NCBI GenBank assembly: GCA_025360005.1
Contig: JANYDA010000007.1
Coordinates: forward strand, 62,001-126,000
Direction: 5' to 3'
Source: Fibrobacteria bacterium
GTDB lineage: Bacteria > Fibrobacterota > Fibrobacteria > UBA11236
DNA length: 64,000 bases
Below the pieces are notes generated by a model. The model ran no database searches, was not told the DNA's origin, and saw only the letters and a program-made list of their open reading frames with translations. Made by a program: the position numbers and the translations under genes. This document shows positions 8,746-17,580 of the stretch, piece after piece; the first letter of the stretch is position 1; each line of letters starts with the position of its first letter.

Positions 8746-10143
8746 CTACTTCGTCGTGCCCGAGTCCGCCTTCACCCCTCCGGCCTCGTACTCCAGATCG
8801 GAAGATTTGCGGATGATCTTGGGCTTAATCTCGATGATGAGGTTGGTCTTGGTCTTGACCAGCAGGCGATGGGTGAACAAAGCCCCGATGAGGGGGATCT
8901 GGCCCAGTACCGGCAGCTTGCGGAGTTCTTCGGTTTCTTCTTCGGACATCAATCCCGCCAGGAATACCGTCTGGCCGTCGGCCACGCGCACCGTGGTCTT
9001 GGTGGTGCGGATTTTCACCAAGGGCAGATCCGAGTTGGGGCCCTTGAAACCCGTGATGGAGCTGACTTCCGGCTCCAGGTTCAGGGTTATTTCCGAGTCT
9101 TCGTTCACGTGCGGCATCATCTTGATCTTGACGCCCACGTCCTCGTGCTGCACCTGCTGGTTGGCGCCCCCGCCCGCCGTGGCCGCAGAGTTGTAGGACT
9201 GGATGACATAGGGGATTTTCTGGCCGATGAGCAGGCTGGCTTCCCGGTTGTTGGTGGTGGTGAGCTTGGAGTTCATCAGCACGCGGGCGTCGCCGTTCTG
9301 AATCAGCATGTCCAAGAGGATGTTGAGGCTGATGGGGCCGCGCGAGCCGCCTTTCAGCAGGTAGCCGTCGCTCACGGGAACCTGGGGAAAGGCGATGCCG
9401 GCGGAGACGGGGGACAGCGCGCCCCAATCGATCCCGTATTTGTCGGTGTTGTCCACGGTAACTTCTATGAGACGGGTCTCCAGCAGCACCTGCGTATGGG
9501 GATGATCGATGGAGCGCACGATGCGTTCGATTTCATTGATGACGCGCGGGCTGGCGTAAGCCACCAGGCGGTTTCCGCCCCGGTCCACCTTGATGTTCTT
9601 GCTGAAGTCCGAAAGCAAGGTGGCCACTTCGTCCGCGTCCGCGTAGTTGAGGGCGATGACGTAGCCGGATTGCCCCACTTCGTCCTTGAGCTTGCCGGGT
9701 TCGCCGATGAGCACGGAGTTGCCGATGATTTCGTAGGAGAGGCCCGCGGCGCGCACGATGAGATCGATGGCCTCCGCCACCGGCGTCTTGTTGAGGATGA
9801 TGGAGATCTTGGCCTTCTGCACGCCTTCGCCGGCTACGAAGTTCATGCTGGAGCGGTCGGCCATGACCTTGAGGATTTCCGACAGGTTGGCGTCCTGGGC
9901 GTTGAGGGAGATGGTCAGGCGCAGCAAGGGATTGGGATCCTTGGTGATGATGGGGGATTCCGCTTTCGGCTCCACGGCCGTCACGGCCACGGAACCGCCG
10001 GATAACGCGCTGACGGACGCGGCGGAGGAATCCGCCACGCTGAGGCAAAGGATAGAGAGCATCGCCAGGCGCGAGGCAAAGGCGGTGAGAAGGGCGCTGG
10101 GAAGGGCGTCGTGAGGTCCGGTCCCGGTTGGGTTGGCATGCAT
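8746..10143 (-). CDS. pilQ: Type IV pilus secretin PilQ
   Basis: 465 aa from the ATG at 10143, with SD AAGGCGGA. The open frame extends further upstream into pilP, but that start would overlap it. PilQ forms the outer-membrane ring through which the pilus passes. A signal-like hydrophobic segment lies at residues ~20-40. A secretin/TonB N-terminal (STN) domain follows (LRLTISLNAQDANLSEIL), then a secretin N1-type domain (YVIALNYADADEVATLL, VINEIERIVRSIDHP). The secretin core includes QVLLETRLIEV, GQKIPYV, VRVADGQTVFLAGL and a final IEIKPKII. It is shorter than proteobacterial PilQ because AMIN domains are absent. It is the last gene of the pilMNOPQ block, 13 nt after pilP. Confidence 0.93.
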   Translation of the reverse strand: MHANPTGTGPHDALPSALLTAFASRLAMLSILCLSVADSSAASVSALSGGSVAVTAVEPKAESPIITKDPNPLLRLTISLNAQDANLSEILKVMADRSSMNFVAGEGVQKAKISIILNKTPVAEAIDLIVRAAGLSYEIIGNSVLIGEPGKLKDEVGQSGYVIALNYADADEVATLLSDFSKNIKVDRGGNRLVAYASPRVINEIERIVRSIDHPHTQVLLETRLIEVTVDNTDKYGIDWGALSPVSAGIAFPQVPVSDGYLLKGGSRGPISLNILLDMLIQNGDARVLMNSKLTTTNNREASLLIGQKIPYVIQSYNSAATAGGGANQQVQHEDVGVKIKMMPHVNEDSEITLNLEPEVSSITGFKGPNSDLPLVKIRTTKTTVRVADGQTVFLAGLMSEEETEELRKLPVLGQIPLIGALFTHRLLVKTKTNLIIEIKPKIIRKSSDLEYEAGGVKADSGTTK

Positions 10144-10156
10144 GTCTTGGTCCGCC

Positions 10157-10747
10157 TTATTTTTTCTGGAAGTTCCGGTTGCCGGACAAATCGTAGCTGT
10201 AGATGCCGGTATCGTCTTCCATCGTGATCTCTTTGCTGGTGATCCTGGATACTTTGCGCGCACCCACCATATCGCCCACGTCCACGGACTTGGAGCGCTC
10301 GCCGTCCATGACGATGGCGGTATGCTGGCCATAGTCGTCGGCGATGATGGCGGTGAGCTTTACCTTGTCCTCGGGCTCGGCCGGGGCCGCGGGCAATTCG
10401 TCCGCATCCGCTTTGGCCGCGGGGGTTTTCTTGGGCGCGGCGCCTTTGGCGGCGGCCACGCGGCGGGGCGCGGACGCGGCGGGGCCCGCGTTGGGGCTGG
10501 CCACTTCGCGGCGGCGGCCCGTCATGGGATCCCGTCCTCCCGGGTAGGAGAAGCTGGCGCGGATAGTCAGCACTTCCTCCATATGATCCACAAGATCGAT
10601 GAACTTCTGATCATAGCCTTCGGTGGTGGCCAGGGATTGATTGACTTCGTGGCGGAACCCGCTATTCTGCGAGAAGACGCGTAGGGCAAGGCCGAAGGCC
10701 AGGACCATGGCCAGGACGGCCGCGACAGTGAAGGGGTTAAAGCGCAT
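10157..10747 (-). CDS. pilP: Pilus assembly protein PilP-like
   Basis: 196 aa. One N-terminal transmembrane helix (about residues 7-25) is followed by the SYPGGRDPMTGRR segment, matching the RDPF-type motif of PilP lipoproteins. An Ala/Lys/Pro-rich linker (about 85-120) leads to a small beta domain (KLTAIIADDYGQHTAIVMDGE, VDVGDMVG) of the PilP/GspC homology-region type. PilP links the PilN/PilO inner-membrane complex to the secretin. Unlike classical PilP there is no lipobox, so it is membrane-anchored by the helix. It lies between pilO (2-nt gap) and pilQ (13-nt gap). Sequence is divergent; position supports the call. Confidence 0.78.
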   Translation of the reverse strand: MRFNPFTVAAVLAMVLAFGLALRVFSQNSGFRHEVNQSLATTEGYDQKFIDLVDHMEEVLTIRASFSYPGGRDPMTGRRREVASPNAGPAASAPRRVAAAKGAAPKKTPAAKADADELPAAPAEPEDKVKLTAIIADDYGQHTAIVMDGERSKSVDVGDMVGARKVSRITSKEITMEDDTGIYSYDLSGNRNFQKK

Positions 10748-10749
10748 CT

Positions 10750-11331
10750 TCAGCCTTTCTTCACTCGAAAGGTATCGAGGTGAAACTTGATGGATGCGCT
10801 CCGGCCGCCGGAGACCCGGACAGGAGCCTGCCCCTTGCCTCCTTTTTCCGGAGCAATGCTGGTGACGGGTTTGGCATTTTCCGTGACTTCAAATGATGTT
10901 AAAGCCAGTACCCTGCGGCTGTTTTCCAACTTGGAACAGAATTCGCCGAAGCTGAAGAAATCGCCTTCCAACTGGATCTCATAAGAGTATGTGGTCACGC
11001 GCCCCTCGACCGTGGGCGGAAAGGGGCGGAGCGAAACCAGGCGCATTTTCAAATCACCGACGCAGGTGGTCAGGAAATCGAAGAGAACGGATTCCTGGGA
11101 GGCGGAATCCTTCTGGCCGGCGAATTCCATGTTTCGATAAACCAGATCCCGGACATGGTTGAGGTTTTCCGACACAATCTTAGCGGTGGCCAATTGATTT
11201 GAAATGATGATACGCTGCTTTTCCACTTCCTTGAAGCGGGGAACGAATCGCGATGTGTAAAAGATGTCCGCCGGAATCACGCCAATGGCGGCAATGGCCA
11301 TGGCAACGAGCAAGGTTTCGCCGGTTTTCAT
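10750..11331 (-). CDS. pilO: Pilus alignment protein PilO
   Basis: 193 aa. The start at 11331 overlaps the pilN stop as ATGA and has SD GGAAG 5 nt upstream; the longer frame to 11565 lies inside pilN. A short N-terminal transmembrane helix (TLLVAMAIAAIGVIPADI) is followed by a periplasmic coiled coil (FKEVEKQRIIISNQLATAKI). A ferredoxin-like domain (TYSYEIQLEGDFFSFGEFCSKLE) then follows, as in PilO. PilN and PilO form the inner-membrane alignment complex of the pilus machine. Confidence 0.83.
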   Translation of the reverse strand: MKTGETLLVAMAIAAIGVIPADIFYTSRFVPRFKEVEKQRIIISNQLATAKIVSENLNHVRDLVYRNMEFAGQKDSASQESVLFDFLTTCVGDLKMRLVSLRPFPPTVEGRVTTYSYEIQLEGDFFSFGEFCSKLENSRRVLALTSFEVTENAKPVTSIAPEKGGKGQAPVRVSGGRSASIKFHLDTFRVKKG

Positions 11332-11918
11332 TGCCGCTTCCATTTCGCGGTATAAGCGGAGAAATCGAAAGCGACCCGTCCGCCCTCCTCTTTGCTTTCC
11401 GTCAGGTTCAGTTGGGTTTTGATGAATGTGTCCGAAAAACTGGTGTCGCTTCGGAGCAGGTTCAGATATTGGTCCAGGATCACGAGCTGATCTTGGCGGG
11501 AATTCGCGTACCCGAATCCGCGTACGTTCAGCGCGTTGTTCATGAAGGAAAAACCCGTAATCCAATAATTGTCGGGAAGATGCTTAGCCAGTGAGGCCAG
11601 TTTCCCTGTCCAGAAAACGCCTTTGTTTTGGAGGCTGTTCAACAGCTCAATGTCCGATTTGTCGACGATCAGTTTCGCTGCCGTGTATTTCCGGTATTCG
11701 GTTTGGAGCCTGGCCACCTTTTCCTTCTCGCCGGCGAGGACGCTCTCCATCTGAAGAATGGTCAGGCTTGAATACAGGATGGAGATGATGAAGAAGCCGA
11801 AGCAGCCGAGGCCCAGGATCACAATAAGGCGATGCCGCCTTTCCGCCAAGAGTTCTCGTTCGCGCAGTTCCCGGATCAGGTTGAGGCGGTAAAAGGATAG
11901 TCCGGATTTGGAAATCAT
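11328..11918 (-). CDS. pilN: Pilus alignment protein PilN
   Basis: 196 aa. The short cytoplasmic N-terminus (LSFYRLNLIREL) resembles the INLLP-type motif by which PilN docks in PilM. A transmembrane helix at about 32-52 and a periplasmic coiled coil plus ferredoxin-like domain (YWITGFSFMNNALNVRGFGYANSRQDQL) follow. Start and stop both overlap the neighbouring genes by 4 nt (ATGA), indicating tight translational coupling of pilM-N-O. Confidence 0.85.
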   Translation of the reverse strand: MISKSGLSFYRLNLIRELRERELLAERRHRLIVILGLGCFGFFIISILYSSLTILQMESVLAGEKEKVARLQTEYRKYTAAKLIVDKSDIELLNSLQNKGVFWTGKLASLAKHLPDNYWITGFSFMNNALNVRGFGYANSRQDQLVILDQYLNLLRSDTSFSDTFIKTQLNLTESKEEGGRVAFDFSAYTAKWKRQ

Positions 11919-12868
11919 GTTCCTCCCCTGAGGGCCAGCGCCACCGCCAAATCGAATCGGCCGGGAAAGGCTTCGCGGGGAGACCCGAGTTGGCCGGCAA
12001 GATCCATTTTCTTGAGCGGTAGGCCGGTGCCCTTTTGGATCGCTTCAATCAATTGATCCTGAGCGAGGTATTCGCCCAGTATGAGGATTTCCAGGAACCC
12101 GGATGTCTGCGCGCTCTTTTCATAGAAGACCAGGGAACGGGCGATGTCTTCCGCCAGGGCGCGGATGCGCTTGTCGCGATCCCCTGAGGATGGGTCGAGC
12201 GCAAACACGTCTTCCGCGGCGAAATATAGGTTGCGGTTGAAGAAGGGAGAGAGTTCTCCATCGATGACAATGGTGGAAACCTGCGGTCCAATGTGCAGGG
12301 CTACCAAGGGGTGATCCCCTTCCCGGCCGACTTTCCACGCCCAGAGCGCATTCGCTACCGCCACGGGAAGCACGTCCACGGCAACCGCCTTTAGCCCGGC
12401 TTTTTCCAGCAGACTCAGATGGCGGGTGAGCAGTGAATTGGCCGCCAGCGCCACCATCACCTGCGCGACTCCACCCGTGGATCCTTCGTCTTCATCCAAT
12501 ACTTCGTAATCCATGGTCGATGTGGCCACCTCGAAATGAACGCTTTTCCGGAGCTCCAGGCGGAGAGCCTGTTCCATTTCATCACCCGCCAGCTTCCGGA
12601 ACGGAAGTTGGGTCGCGAATACCTGTTTTCCAGACAGGCAAGACACCACCGGGTCCCGTGTTCCGATGTCGAGCAGGTTCCTGACTTTGCGCAAGCCGTC
12701 CAGCAAACCGACGTCCTCGGAATAATCGCCTTTGATCTCTTCCAGCTTATCCACGGTATACCCGCTGCGGCCATCGGTAGAGATCCGAGCCGCACGGATG
12801 GCCAGGTGATCATGTTCGATGCCGAATATGAACCCGGGCTTGGAAGTTTGGATGCTGCGCTTCACCAT
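11915..12868 (-). CDS. pilM: Pilus assembly actin-like ATPase PilM
   Basis: 317 aa. I chose the ATG at 12868, 10 nt after the preceding minor-pilin gene, because the longer frame overlaps that gene. PilM is a cytoplasmic actin/FtsA-fold protein that binds the PilN N-terminus. Visible hallmarks are the first phosphate-loop region (FIFGIEHDHLAIRAARI), a middle region AVDVLPVAVANAL, a second nucleotide-binding strand (ALHIGPQVSTIVI) and the C-terminal EILILGEYLA. It overlaps pilN by ATGA. Confidence 0.88.
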   Translation of the reverse strand: MVKRSIQTSKPGFIFGIEHDHLAIRAARISTDGRSGYTVDKLEEIKGDYSEDVGLLDGLRKVRNLLDIGTRDPVVSCLSGKQVFATQLPFRKLAGDEMEQALRLELRKSVHFEVATSTMDYEVLDEDEGSTGGVAQVMVALAANSLLTRHLSLLEKAGLKAVAVDVLPVAVANALWAWKVGREGDHPLVALHIGPQVSTIVIDGELSPFFNRNLYFAAEDVFALDPSSGDRDKRIRALAEDIARSLVFYEKSAQTSGFLEILILGEYLAQDQLIEAIQKGTGLPLKKMDLAGQLGSPREAFPGRFDLAVALALRGGT

Positions 12869-12878
12869 GCTCGCCTTA

Positions 12879-13388
12879 TTACAAAAAATTGTACGGGTCG
12901 TAAATCTCTTTCCAATTGGCACGAACAGGATTGCAACGGAGAGGATCTCCAGGCTCAATATTGACACCTACAATATCCCAGCTGATTTTCAGTACCCCCC
13001 GATTGACCCCGTCCCTGGCGCGGACCTGCAATCGATGCAGAACTTCCGGCCCCGCACCCGCGATGGGAGGCTTGAGCATGACCACCTTGACCTGGAAGCC
13101 ATCGATGTTTTCCCAACCGTCGGACAACGGGCCACGAGTTATCGTCGTGGTGTCCGGGGTCGGCCAGGTATTGTCGGCAATTTTCACGGGAGCGTAATTT
13201 CTCGCCCAGCACACGCCCAACAGCGCCCCGGCTTCCGCGGCGTAATGCAATTGGAGATCCGCCCCGGAGGAGATTTCCGCGATGGAGGTGTTGGCGCTCA
13301 TGGTGATCAAGCCCGCCGCGGCCAAGGTCATGACCAGGGAAAGCGCGATGACCCCCGCCAGAACGGATCCTCTTTGTCCCCGCATCAT
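12879..13388 (-). CDS. PilX-like minor pilin / pilus assembly protein
   Basis: 169 aa from the ATG at 13388, which overlaps the preceding gene's stop as ATGA. The short basic N-terminus (MMRGQRGSVLAGV) and hydrophobic helix (IALSLVMTLAAAGLITM) are typical of PilX-type proteins, which carry G-S-x-L rather than the G-F-T-L-x-E prepilin motif. The helix is followed by LHYAAEAGALLGV, matching the A-E-A-G segment of PilX/GspK-like proteins. It probably acts in pilus priming with the three adjacent minor pilins. Confidence 0.7.
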   Translation of the reverse strand: MMRGQRGSVLAGVIALSLVMTLAAAGLITMSANTSIAEISSGADLQLHYAAEAGALLGVCWARNYAPVKIADNTWPTPDTTTITRGPLSDGWENIDGFQVKVVMLKPPIAGAGPEVLHRLQVRARDGVNRGVLKISWDIVGVNIEPGDPLRCNPVRANWKEIYDPYNFL

Positions 13389-13936
13389 TTGTTCCGGCAC
13401 AGGACGGTTTCCTCGATGGAAGGAAAAGTATAGTCTTTATCGGTATGGATGCGACAAGCGATTTGGAAGGTGACGCCTTTCCTGCCGGCCAAGACTGCGA
13501 ATCGGGAGTTTGCCGTATCTACGTGCACGGTGTCTTCTCCGACTTTGAAGGGATTGTAGCCCCCGATTTCCCTATGCCATTCTTCCAGGGTCAAGTTCTG
13601 CTTATTGATGCGGTATCCGGAAAAACAATCCCCGTCCCGGTCACAGAAATATATCCCTTGCAGATTCGAGGCAATGGGGTCATCGTCGGGATTTACATCG
13701 AAGGGGGCACTGCGATCCTCTACCTCCGACGCCTTGGGGCCGAATGCAATGCGCGCATCGTTGCGTAGCTGCTCGGAGACAGCGGTTTGGATTTGTCCCA
13801 GCCTTTGGTTGGAAGCGCTTTCCTTGATCAAACTGTTGGTGATGGAAAGAACCGAAAGCAGGGCTCCGGCGACGATAGTGGAGACGACGCCGGCGGCCAT
13901 GATCTCGACCAAGGTGAAGCCTTTTTGGGAAAGCAT
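13385..13936 (-). CDS. Minor type IV prepilin, PilW-like
   Basis: 183 aa. It has a six-residue leader and prepilin-peptidase site (MLSQKG then FTLVEIMAAG) with Glu at +5, followed by the hydrophobic assembly helix. The C-terminal domain has several Cys residues (FCDRDGDCF, IACRIH, VLCRNK) that could form disulfides. The 3' end overlaps the PilX-like gene by 4 nt, and the start is 2 nt from the previous minor pilin. By position and size it is closest to PilW. Confidence 0.82.
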   Translation of the reverse strand: MLSQKGFTLVEIMAAGVVSTIVAGALLSVLSITNSLIKESASNQRLGQIQTAVSEQLRNDARIAFGPKASEVEDRSAPFDVNPDDDPIASNLQGIYFCDRDGDCFSGYRINKQNLTLEEWHREIGGYNPFKVGEDTVHVDTANSRFAVLAGRKGVTFQIACRIHTDKDYTFPSIEETVLCRNK

Positions 13937-13938
13937 GG

Positions 13939-14400
13939 TCAGGGTATTTCCGTAATGGTTTTTACCAAGGTGACGGTTTCGCTATGCCCGTCCAAGGTCC
14001 AGCTCACCTGGGCAGTGATGGTTTTATAGGCGACAGAGACAGGGACAGAACTTCCTTCAGCATCCGCTAGGGCCCAGGTCGTGGCCGGAGAGACTGTAAC
14101 AGCCAGTGTGGCGGGGAGTGGCGGGGCTCCCTCGCGACTTGCTTTGAGGGAGGTATCAGGACTCGCCGGCCAGGGCCCTGCTCCTGGGGTAAGCCCGTTG
14201 TAATTGGAGAAATGGTAAGCGGGCTGCTCCAAGGTACTGGCCGCGATCATTCTGGCCTGGCGCCGGAAACCGCCATCCGTCTCGACAGCCACACCCACTC
14301 CAAGCAAGGTCATGACTCCCGTGATGGAAATACCTAGGATAAGAGCAGCGGCCATGGTTTCGATCAGGGTGAAGCCGGAGTTTTCGCGGAGTTGCAGCAT
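13939..14400 (-). CDS. Minor type IV prepilin, PilV-like
   Basis: 153 aa. Leader MLQLRENSG is followed by FTLIETMAAALILG, a prepilin N-terminus with Glu at +5. The rest is a small beta-rich domain ending KTITEIP without the usual pilin disulfide loop. It lies 20 nt downstream of the next prepilin and 2 nt before the PilW-like gene, all in one direction. Probably a component of the pilus tip-priming complex. Confidence 0.8.
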   Translation of the reverse strand: MLQLRENSGFTLIETMAAALILGISITGVMTLLGVGVAVETDGGFRRQARMIAASTLEQPAYHFSNYNGLTPGAGPWPASPDTSLKASREGAPPLPATLAVTVSPATTWALADAEGSSVPVSVAYKTITAQVSWTLDGHSETVTLVKTITEIP

Positions 14401-14420
14401 ACATTCAACCCGAAGGATCC

Positions 14421-14822
14421 TTACCTGTCATATATTGCGGTCTGGACAATATCGTTATGTTCCAGATCCGTCACCGTGACCTTGCGAGTGAGCCTTTCGG
14501 TGACGTCAATATCGATGCTGTACTGGGCTGGATCGGGAAGGAAGATGTTGAGCAATGAAATGCATGTGAGATCATGGCCCGCGCCGCAAATGGGAGGAGC
14601 CCCGGTACGGCGTTCAAATATTCTCGCCGCGGCAGCGGTGGATCTGGCGATATTTTTCGCCAAGTCTTCCCGCTGGGAATGGATGAAACCGGTATACAAT
14701 GGAATCGCACCGACGGCCAGAATGGCCACGATGGAGCCCACAACCAGGATTTCAACTAGAGTGAATCCTGATGCAGGATGACTGCTGCGCGTTTCCTCTG
14801 ATTTTTCAACATCACTGGTCAT
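14421..14822 (-). CDS. Type IV prepilin-like protein, GspH/PilE type
   Basis: 133 aa. A 19-residue charged leader ends in PASG, followed by FTLVEILVVGSIVAILAVG. The globular part contains a Cys pair (PPICGAGHDLTCISL) that probably closes a disulfide. The segment AIPLYTGFIHSQREDLAKN resembles that of the pilin at 14937-15365, suggesting the two are diverged duplicates. It follows that gene after a 114-bp spacer. Confidence 0.8.
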   Translation of the reverse strand: MTSDVEKSEETRSSHPASGFTLVEILVVGSIVAILAVGAIPLYTGFIHSQREDLAKNIARSTAAAARIFERRTGAPPICGAGHDLTCISLLNIFLPDPAQYSIDIDVTERLTRKVTVTDLEHNDIVQTAIYDR

Positions 14823-14936
14823 GGCACCAAAACACGTGTTACGCGTTCCTAAGAATAAATGAGCGCACCCAGTTTTTATATGGACTTTGAAGGATACCAG
14901 TAATAATTCCTTTCGTTAATAGGTCCACCCTCATTA

Positions 14937-15365
14937 TTATTTTGTAGGTGCAGCAGTCTGGAACGTGAACGGCGGGGATGGAGCTCCACCCTTTATGTGT
15001 TTACCCACCACAGCGTTTGTGCCAGACAAAGCCACATTAATATCAGTTGGGACCACTAGTGAAGCGATTAATGGCCCGGTGGCGATTCCATCATTACACG
15101 TCACAGCAACGGAGCCATCCGCCTGTCCCGTCAAGCCAGTAGCATCCACCAAGTTGATCACTCCGCCACGATTGACACATGCCGCCGAGAAAGAAGCAGT
15201 AGACCCGGCCGCATTCGCCGCCGCATTCTCCCGCGTACCATTGATATATCCCAGATACAACGGAATGGACACTCCCGCCAGGATGGCTACTATGACCGCC
15301 ACCACGATGACTTCCACCAAGGTGAAGCCCTTTTGGACTTTTCCAATAAGTTTACGATACGTCAT
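14937..15365 (-). CDS. pilA: Candidate major type IV pilin
   Basis: 142 aa from the ATG at 15365, with SD GGAG 6 nt upstream; the longer frame to 15440 lacks an SD. Leader MTYRKLIGKVQKG precedes FTLVEVIVVAVIVAIL with Glu at +5 and IPLYLGYINGTRENAAANAAGS, as in PilA/PilE. Two Cys residues (AACVNRGG, VTCNDG) could close a loop. It is flanked by unusually long gaps on both sides (about 140 and 114 bp), consistent with its own transcript. By eye the area is less GC-rich than its neighbours. Called major pilin on sequence and spacing; a minor role cannot be excluded. Confidence 0.78.
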   Translation of the reverse strand: MTYRKLIGKVQKGFTLVEVIVVAVIVAILAGVSIPLYLGYINGTRENAAANAAGSTASFSAACVNRGGVINLVDATGLTGQADGSVAVTCNDGIATGPLIASLVVPTDINVALSGTNAVVGKHIKGGAPSPPFTFQTAAPTK

Positions 15366-15504
15366 GATTTCTCCTTGAATGCAGATTGAATGTGAAAGCG
15401 GACACGCGAGGCTCTTGCGCCGGAACGCCCCGGCGGGCATGCGGCAAAATGGATGGAATCCGATTCGGGGAGTCCGGATTGCTTATGGGCATGCGTTCCT
15501 CCCT

Positions 15505-16743
15505 TCATTGGATGAATTTCCCGATGCTGAAAATCGGCAGGTAAAGCGAAATCAGAATGGCGCCCACGATGGCGCCCAAAACCACGATCAAAACCGGTTC
15601 GATGATCTGCGACAAGGAGTCCACGATGTTGCGCAACTCCCTTTCGTAGAACTCGGCGGCCTTTTCCAGCAAGGCATCCACCTTGCCGGTGGTTTCGCCG
15701 GTGGCGGCCAACTGGATGACCAGCACCGGAAACAATCCGCTCGCTTCCATGGCATCGCTTAACTGATCGCCTTTGCGCAGATTGGCGAAAATCTGTTCCT
15801 GTCCCTGGGAAAAGTAGGCGTTATCGACCGCGGCTCCGGCGATTTCCGTGGCCTTCAGGATTGGCGTGCCGGCGCCCATGAGCAGGGACATGGTCCGGCA
15901 ATAGGTTCCCCAGATGTTCTTCTGGAGGATGCCCCCGAAAATGGGGACGCGCAGGATATTCCGCTGCACGGCGATCTTGAAGCGCTCCTGCGTCATCAAG
16001 GCCTTATAACCCAGGAAGACCGCGATCAACAGGACGAGCAGGATGGGGAATTGATGCCGGAACAATTCGGAAACCTGGATGAGGATCCGGGTGGGCAAAG
16101 GGAGATTGGCGTTCAGGCCCGAATAGATTTTCTCGAAGGTGGGCACCAGTTTCCATAGGATGCCGATCATCATAAAGGAAACGAAACCGGCGATGAAGAT
16201 TGGATAGCGCATGGCGGTGCGGACCTTGCCCCGCATGATTTCCACGCTTTCCATGTAATTCGCCAGGCCATCCAGCACCTTGTCCAAGGCGCCGGCCACC
16301 TCTCCCGAGTGGACCACGGCCACGAACATGGGGCTGAACGCGCCCGGATGCCGGCCGATGGCGTCCGAAAGCGTGAAGCCGGTGGCGATATCATCGGCGA
16401 TTTGCCGGATGATTTTATGGAAAACGGGTTTTTCCCCTTTGGTGAGCTGATCGAGGGCCTTGGAAAGGGGAACGCCTTGGCCCACCATGGTGGCCAGCTG
16501 CCGGGTAAAGAAAACCACGTTTTTGTAAGGGACGCGGTTCTTGTTCTGCTTCAGGCCCTCGGCGAATTTTTGCGCGAAGGACGTTCCCGTTCCGGACTCG
16601 CTTTCGCTCAGCTCCCTGATCATGATGGGCAGGAAATCCTTTTGCGTAAGCCGCTCCAGCACCTCGTCGGCGGTCACGCCATCCATGGTGCCCAGCACCA
16701 CGCGGTCTTCCCTATCCCTCACCTTGTAGCTGAACTTCGCCAT
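15505..16743 (-). CDS. pilC: Type IV pilus inner-membrane platform protein PilC
   Basis: 412 aa, the usual length. Two GspF domains are visible: the first starts near FFTRQLATMVGQGVPLSKAL with the FSPMFVAVVHSGEVAGALDKVL motif, the second near TYCRTMSLLMGAGTPILKATEI with FPVLVIQLAATGETTGKVDALL. Three hydrophobic membrane segments lie at about 175-200, 225-245 and 380-402. PilC couples the cytoplasmic ATPase to pilin insertion. The gene starts 7 nt after the barrel-protein gene, so it belongs to the operon led by the Ig-repeat lipoprotein. Confidence 0.95.
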   Translation of the reverse strand: MAKFSYKVRDREDRVVLGTMDGVTADEVLERLTQKDFLPIMIRELSESESGTGTSFAQKFAEGLKQNKNRVPYKNVVFFTRQLATMVGQGVPLSKALDQLTKGEKPVFHKIIRQIADDIATGFTLSDAIGRHPGAFSPMFVAVVHSGEVAGALDKVLDGLANYMESVEIMRGKVRTAMRYPIFIAGFVSFMMIGILWKLVPTFEKIYSGLNANLPLPTRILIQVSELFRHQFPILLVLLIAVFLGYKALMTQERFKIAVQRNILRVPIFGGILQKNIWGTYCRTMSLLMGAGTPILKATEIAGAAVDNAYFSQGQEQIFANLRKGDQLSDAMEASGLFPVLVIQLAATGETTGKVDALLEKAAEFYERELRNIVDSLSQIIEPVLIVVLGAIVGAILISLYLPIFSIGKFIQ

Positions 16744-16750
16744 ACGTCCG

Positions 16751-17572
16751 CTATTCTATTTCCTTGGCCATCTGCTTCTGCCGATCCCGCATTTTGGAAA
16801 AGTCGGGAAAATATTTGGAAGAGTCCGCGCCGGCACCCGTTTCCTTTTTCCAGCCCAGCAGCGCGCCGAAGGAAATCCCTACCTGGGCTTCGCGCGGGCC
16901 ATGGGACCAATCCGAATCCAAATCCGGAGAGACATCCAGATCCAGGCTGAGGAAAGCCCCTTCGGCCGGCGTCTTCAAAGTGAACGCCAGGTATCCGCGC
17001 ACCATATCCTGGTTGGAGAACGGTTTGTTTACGCCGCCGGGACCATGCATGGTGCCGTCGATGTAATGCATGCGCGCCCCGGCTTCGAAATCGAAATATC
17101 CGGACGGGGAAACCACGGCCCCCAGAAAGGGGCCGGCGATCAAACCGGAATAGCGGAAGCCGTTGCCGTCCTCGCTGTTCAGGTAAAGCGCGCGCGCGCC
17201 GGCCACCACCCGCACCAGGTCGGCGGCGAAGTAGGGCGAGGTAAGGACCAGGCCGAAAGTGGGCGAGAATCCGAAATCGCCATGGAAGCGGACGGATTTG
17301 TTGCTTTCCACTTCCAGGCGATCCAAGCCCAGGCCGGCTTCCACGGCCAGGTACGGGACGGGGGCATAGGCCAGGCCCAAGGTATGGATGGTCTCGTGGG
17401 AAGGCACGGCCGCGGCGGTGATGTTCTGGCCGCGGAAGGCCAGGCCGTATTGCAGCCCCAGGCTGCGCGGGGTCATGTCCTCGATGGGGAAGGCCGCGCG
17501 CGCGGTGGCGGCGAGCGCGAACACGCAGGCGAACGCGGAGAGGGTAACCTTCATGTTATCCATGGTTTCCAT
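16751..17572 (-). CDS. Exported beta-barrel-like protein in the pilus operon
   Basis: 273 aa. A Sec signal ends near ATARA. The remainder consists of alternating aromatic/hydrophobic strands with glycine (LGLQYGLAFRG, YLAVEAGLGLDRL, YFAADLVRVVAGARALYL), typical of an 8-12-strand outer-membrane barrel. The C-terminal part is charged (KMRDRQKQMAKEIE), which is unusual for a barrel. Possible starts are ATG 17572, 17563 or 17554; the last has GGA 5 nt upstream. The gene lies 8 nt after the giant lipoprotein and 7 nt before pilC. I do not recognise a named family. Confidence 0.6.
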   Translation of the reverse strand: METMDNMKVTLSAFACVFALAATARAAFPIEDMTPRSLGLQYGLAFRGQNITAAAVPSHETIHTLGLAYAPVPYLAVEAGLGLDRLEVESNKSVRFHGDFGFSPTFGLVLTSPYFAADLVRVVAGARALYLNSEDGNGFRYSGLIAGPFLGAVVSPSGYFDFEAGARMHYIDGTMHGPGGVNKPFSNQDMVRGYLAFTLKTPAEGAFLSLDLDVSPDLDSDWSHGPREAQVGISFGALLGWKKETGAGADSSKYFPDFSKMRDRQKQMAKEIE

Positions 17573-17580
17573 TCAGGTGC

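Noticed and set aside
12913-12936. Possible sigma54 promoter (TGGCAC and TTGCA)
   Set aside because: The GG-to-GC spacing is three bases too long and the orientation is antisense to the pilus operon.
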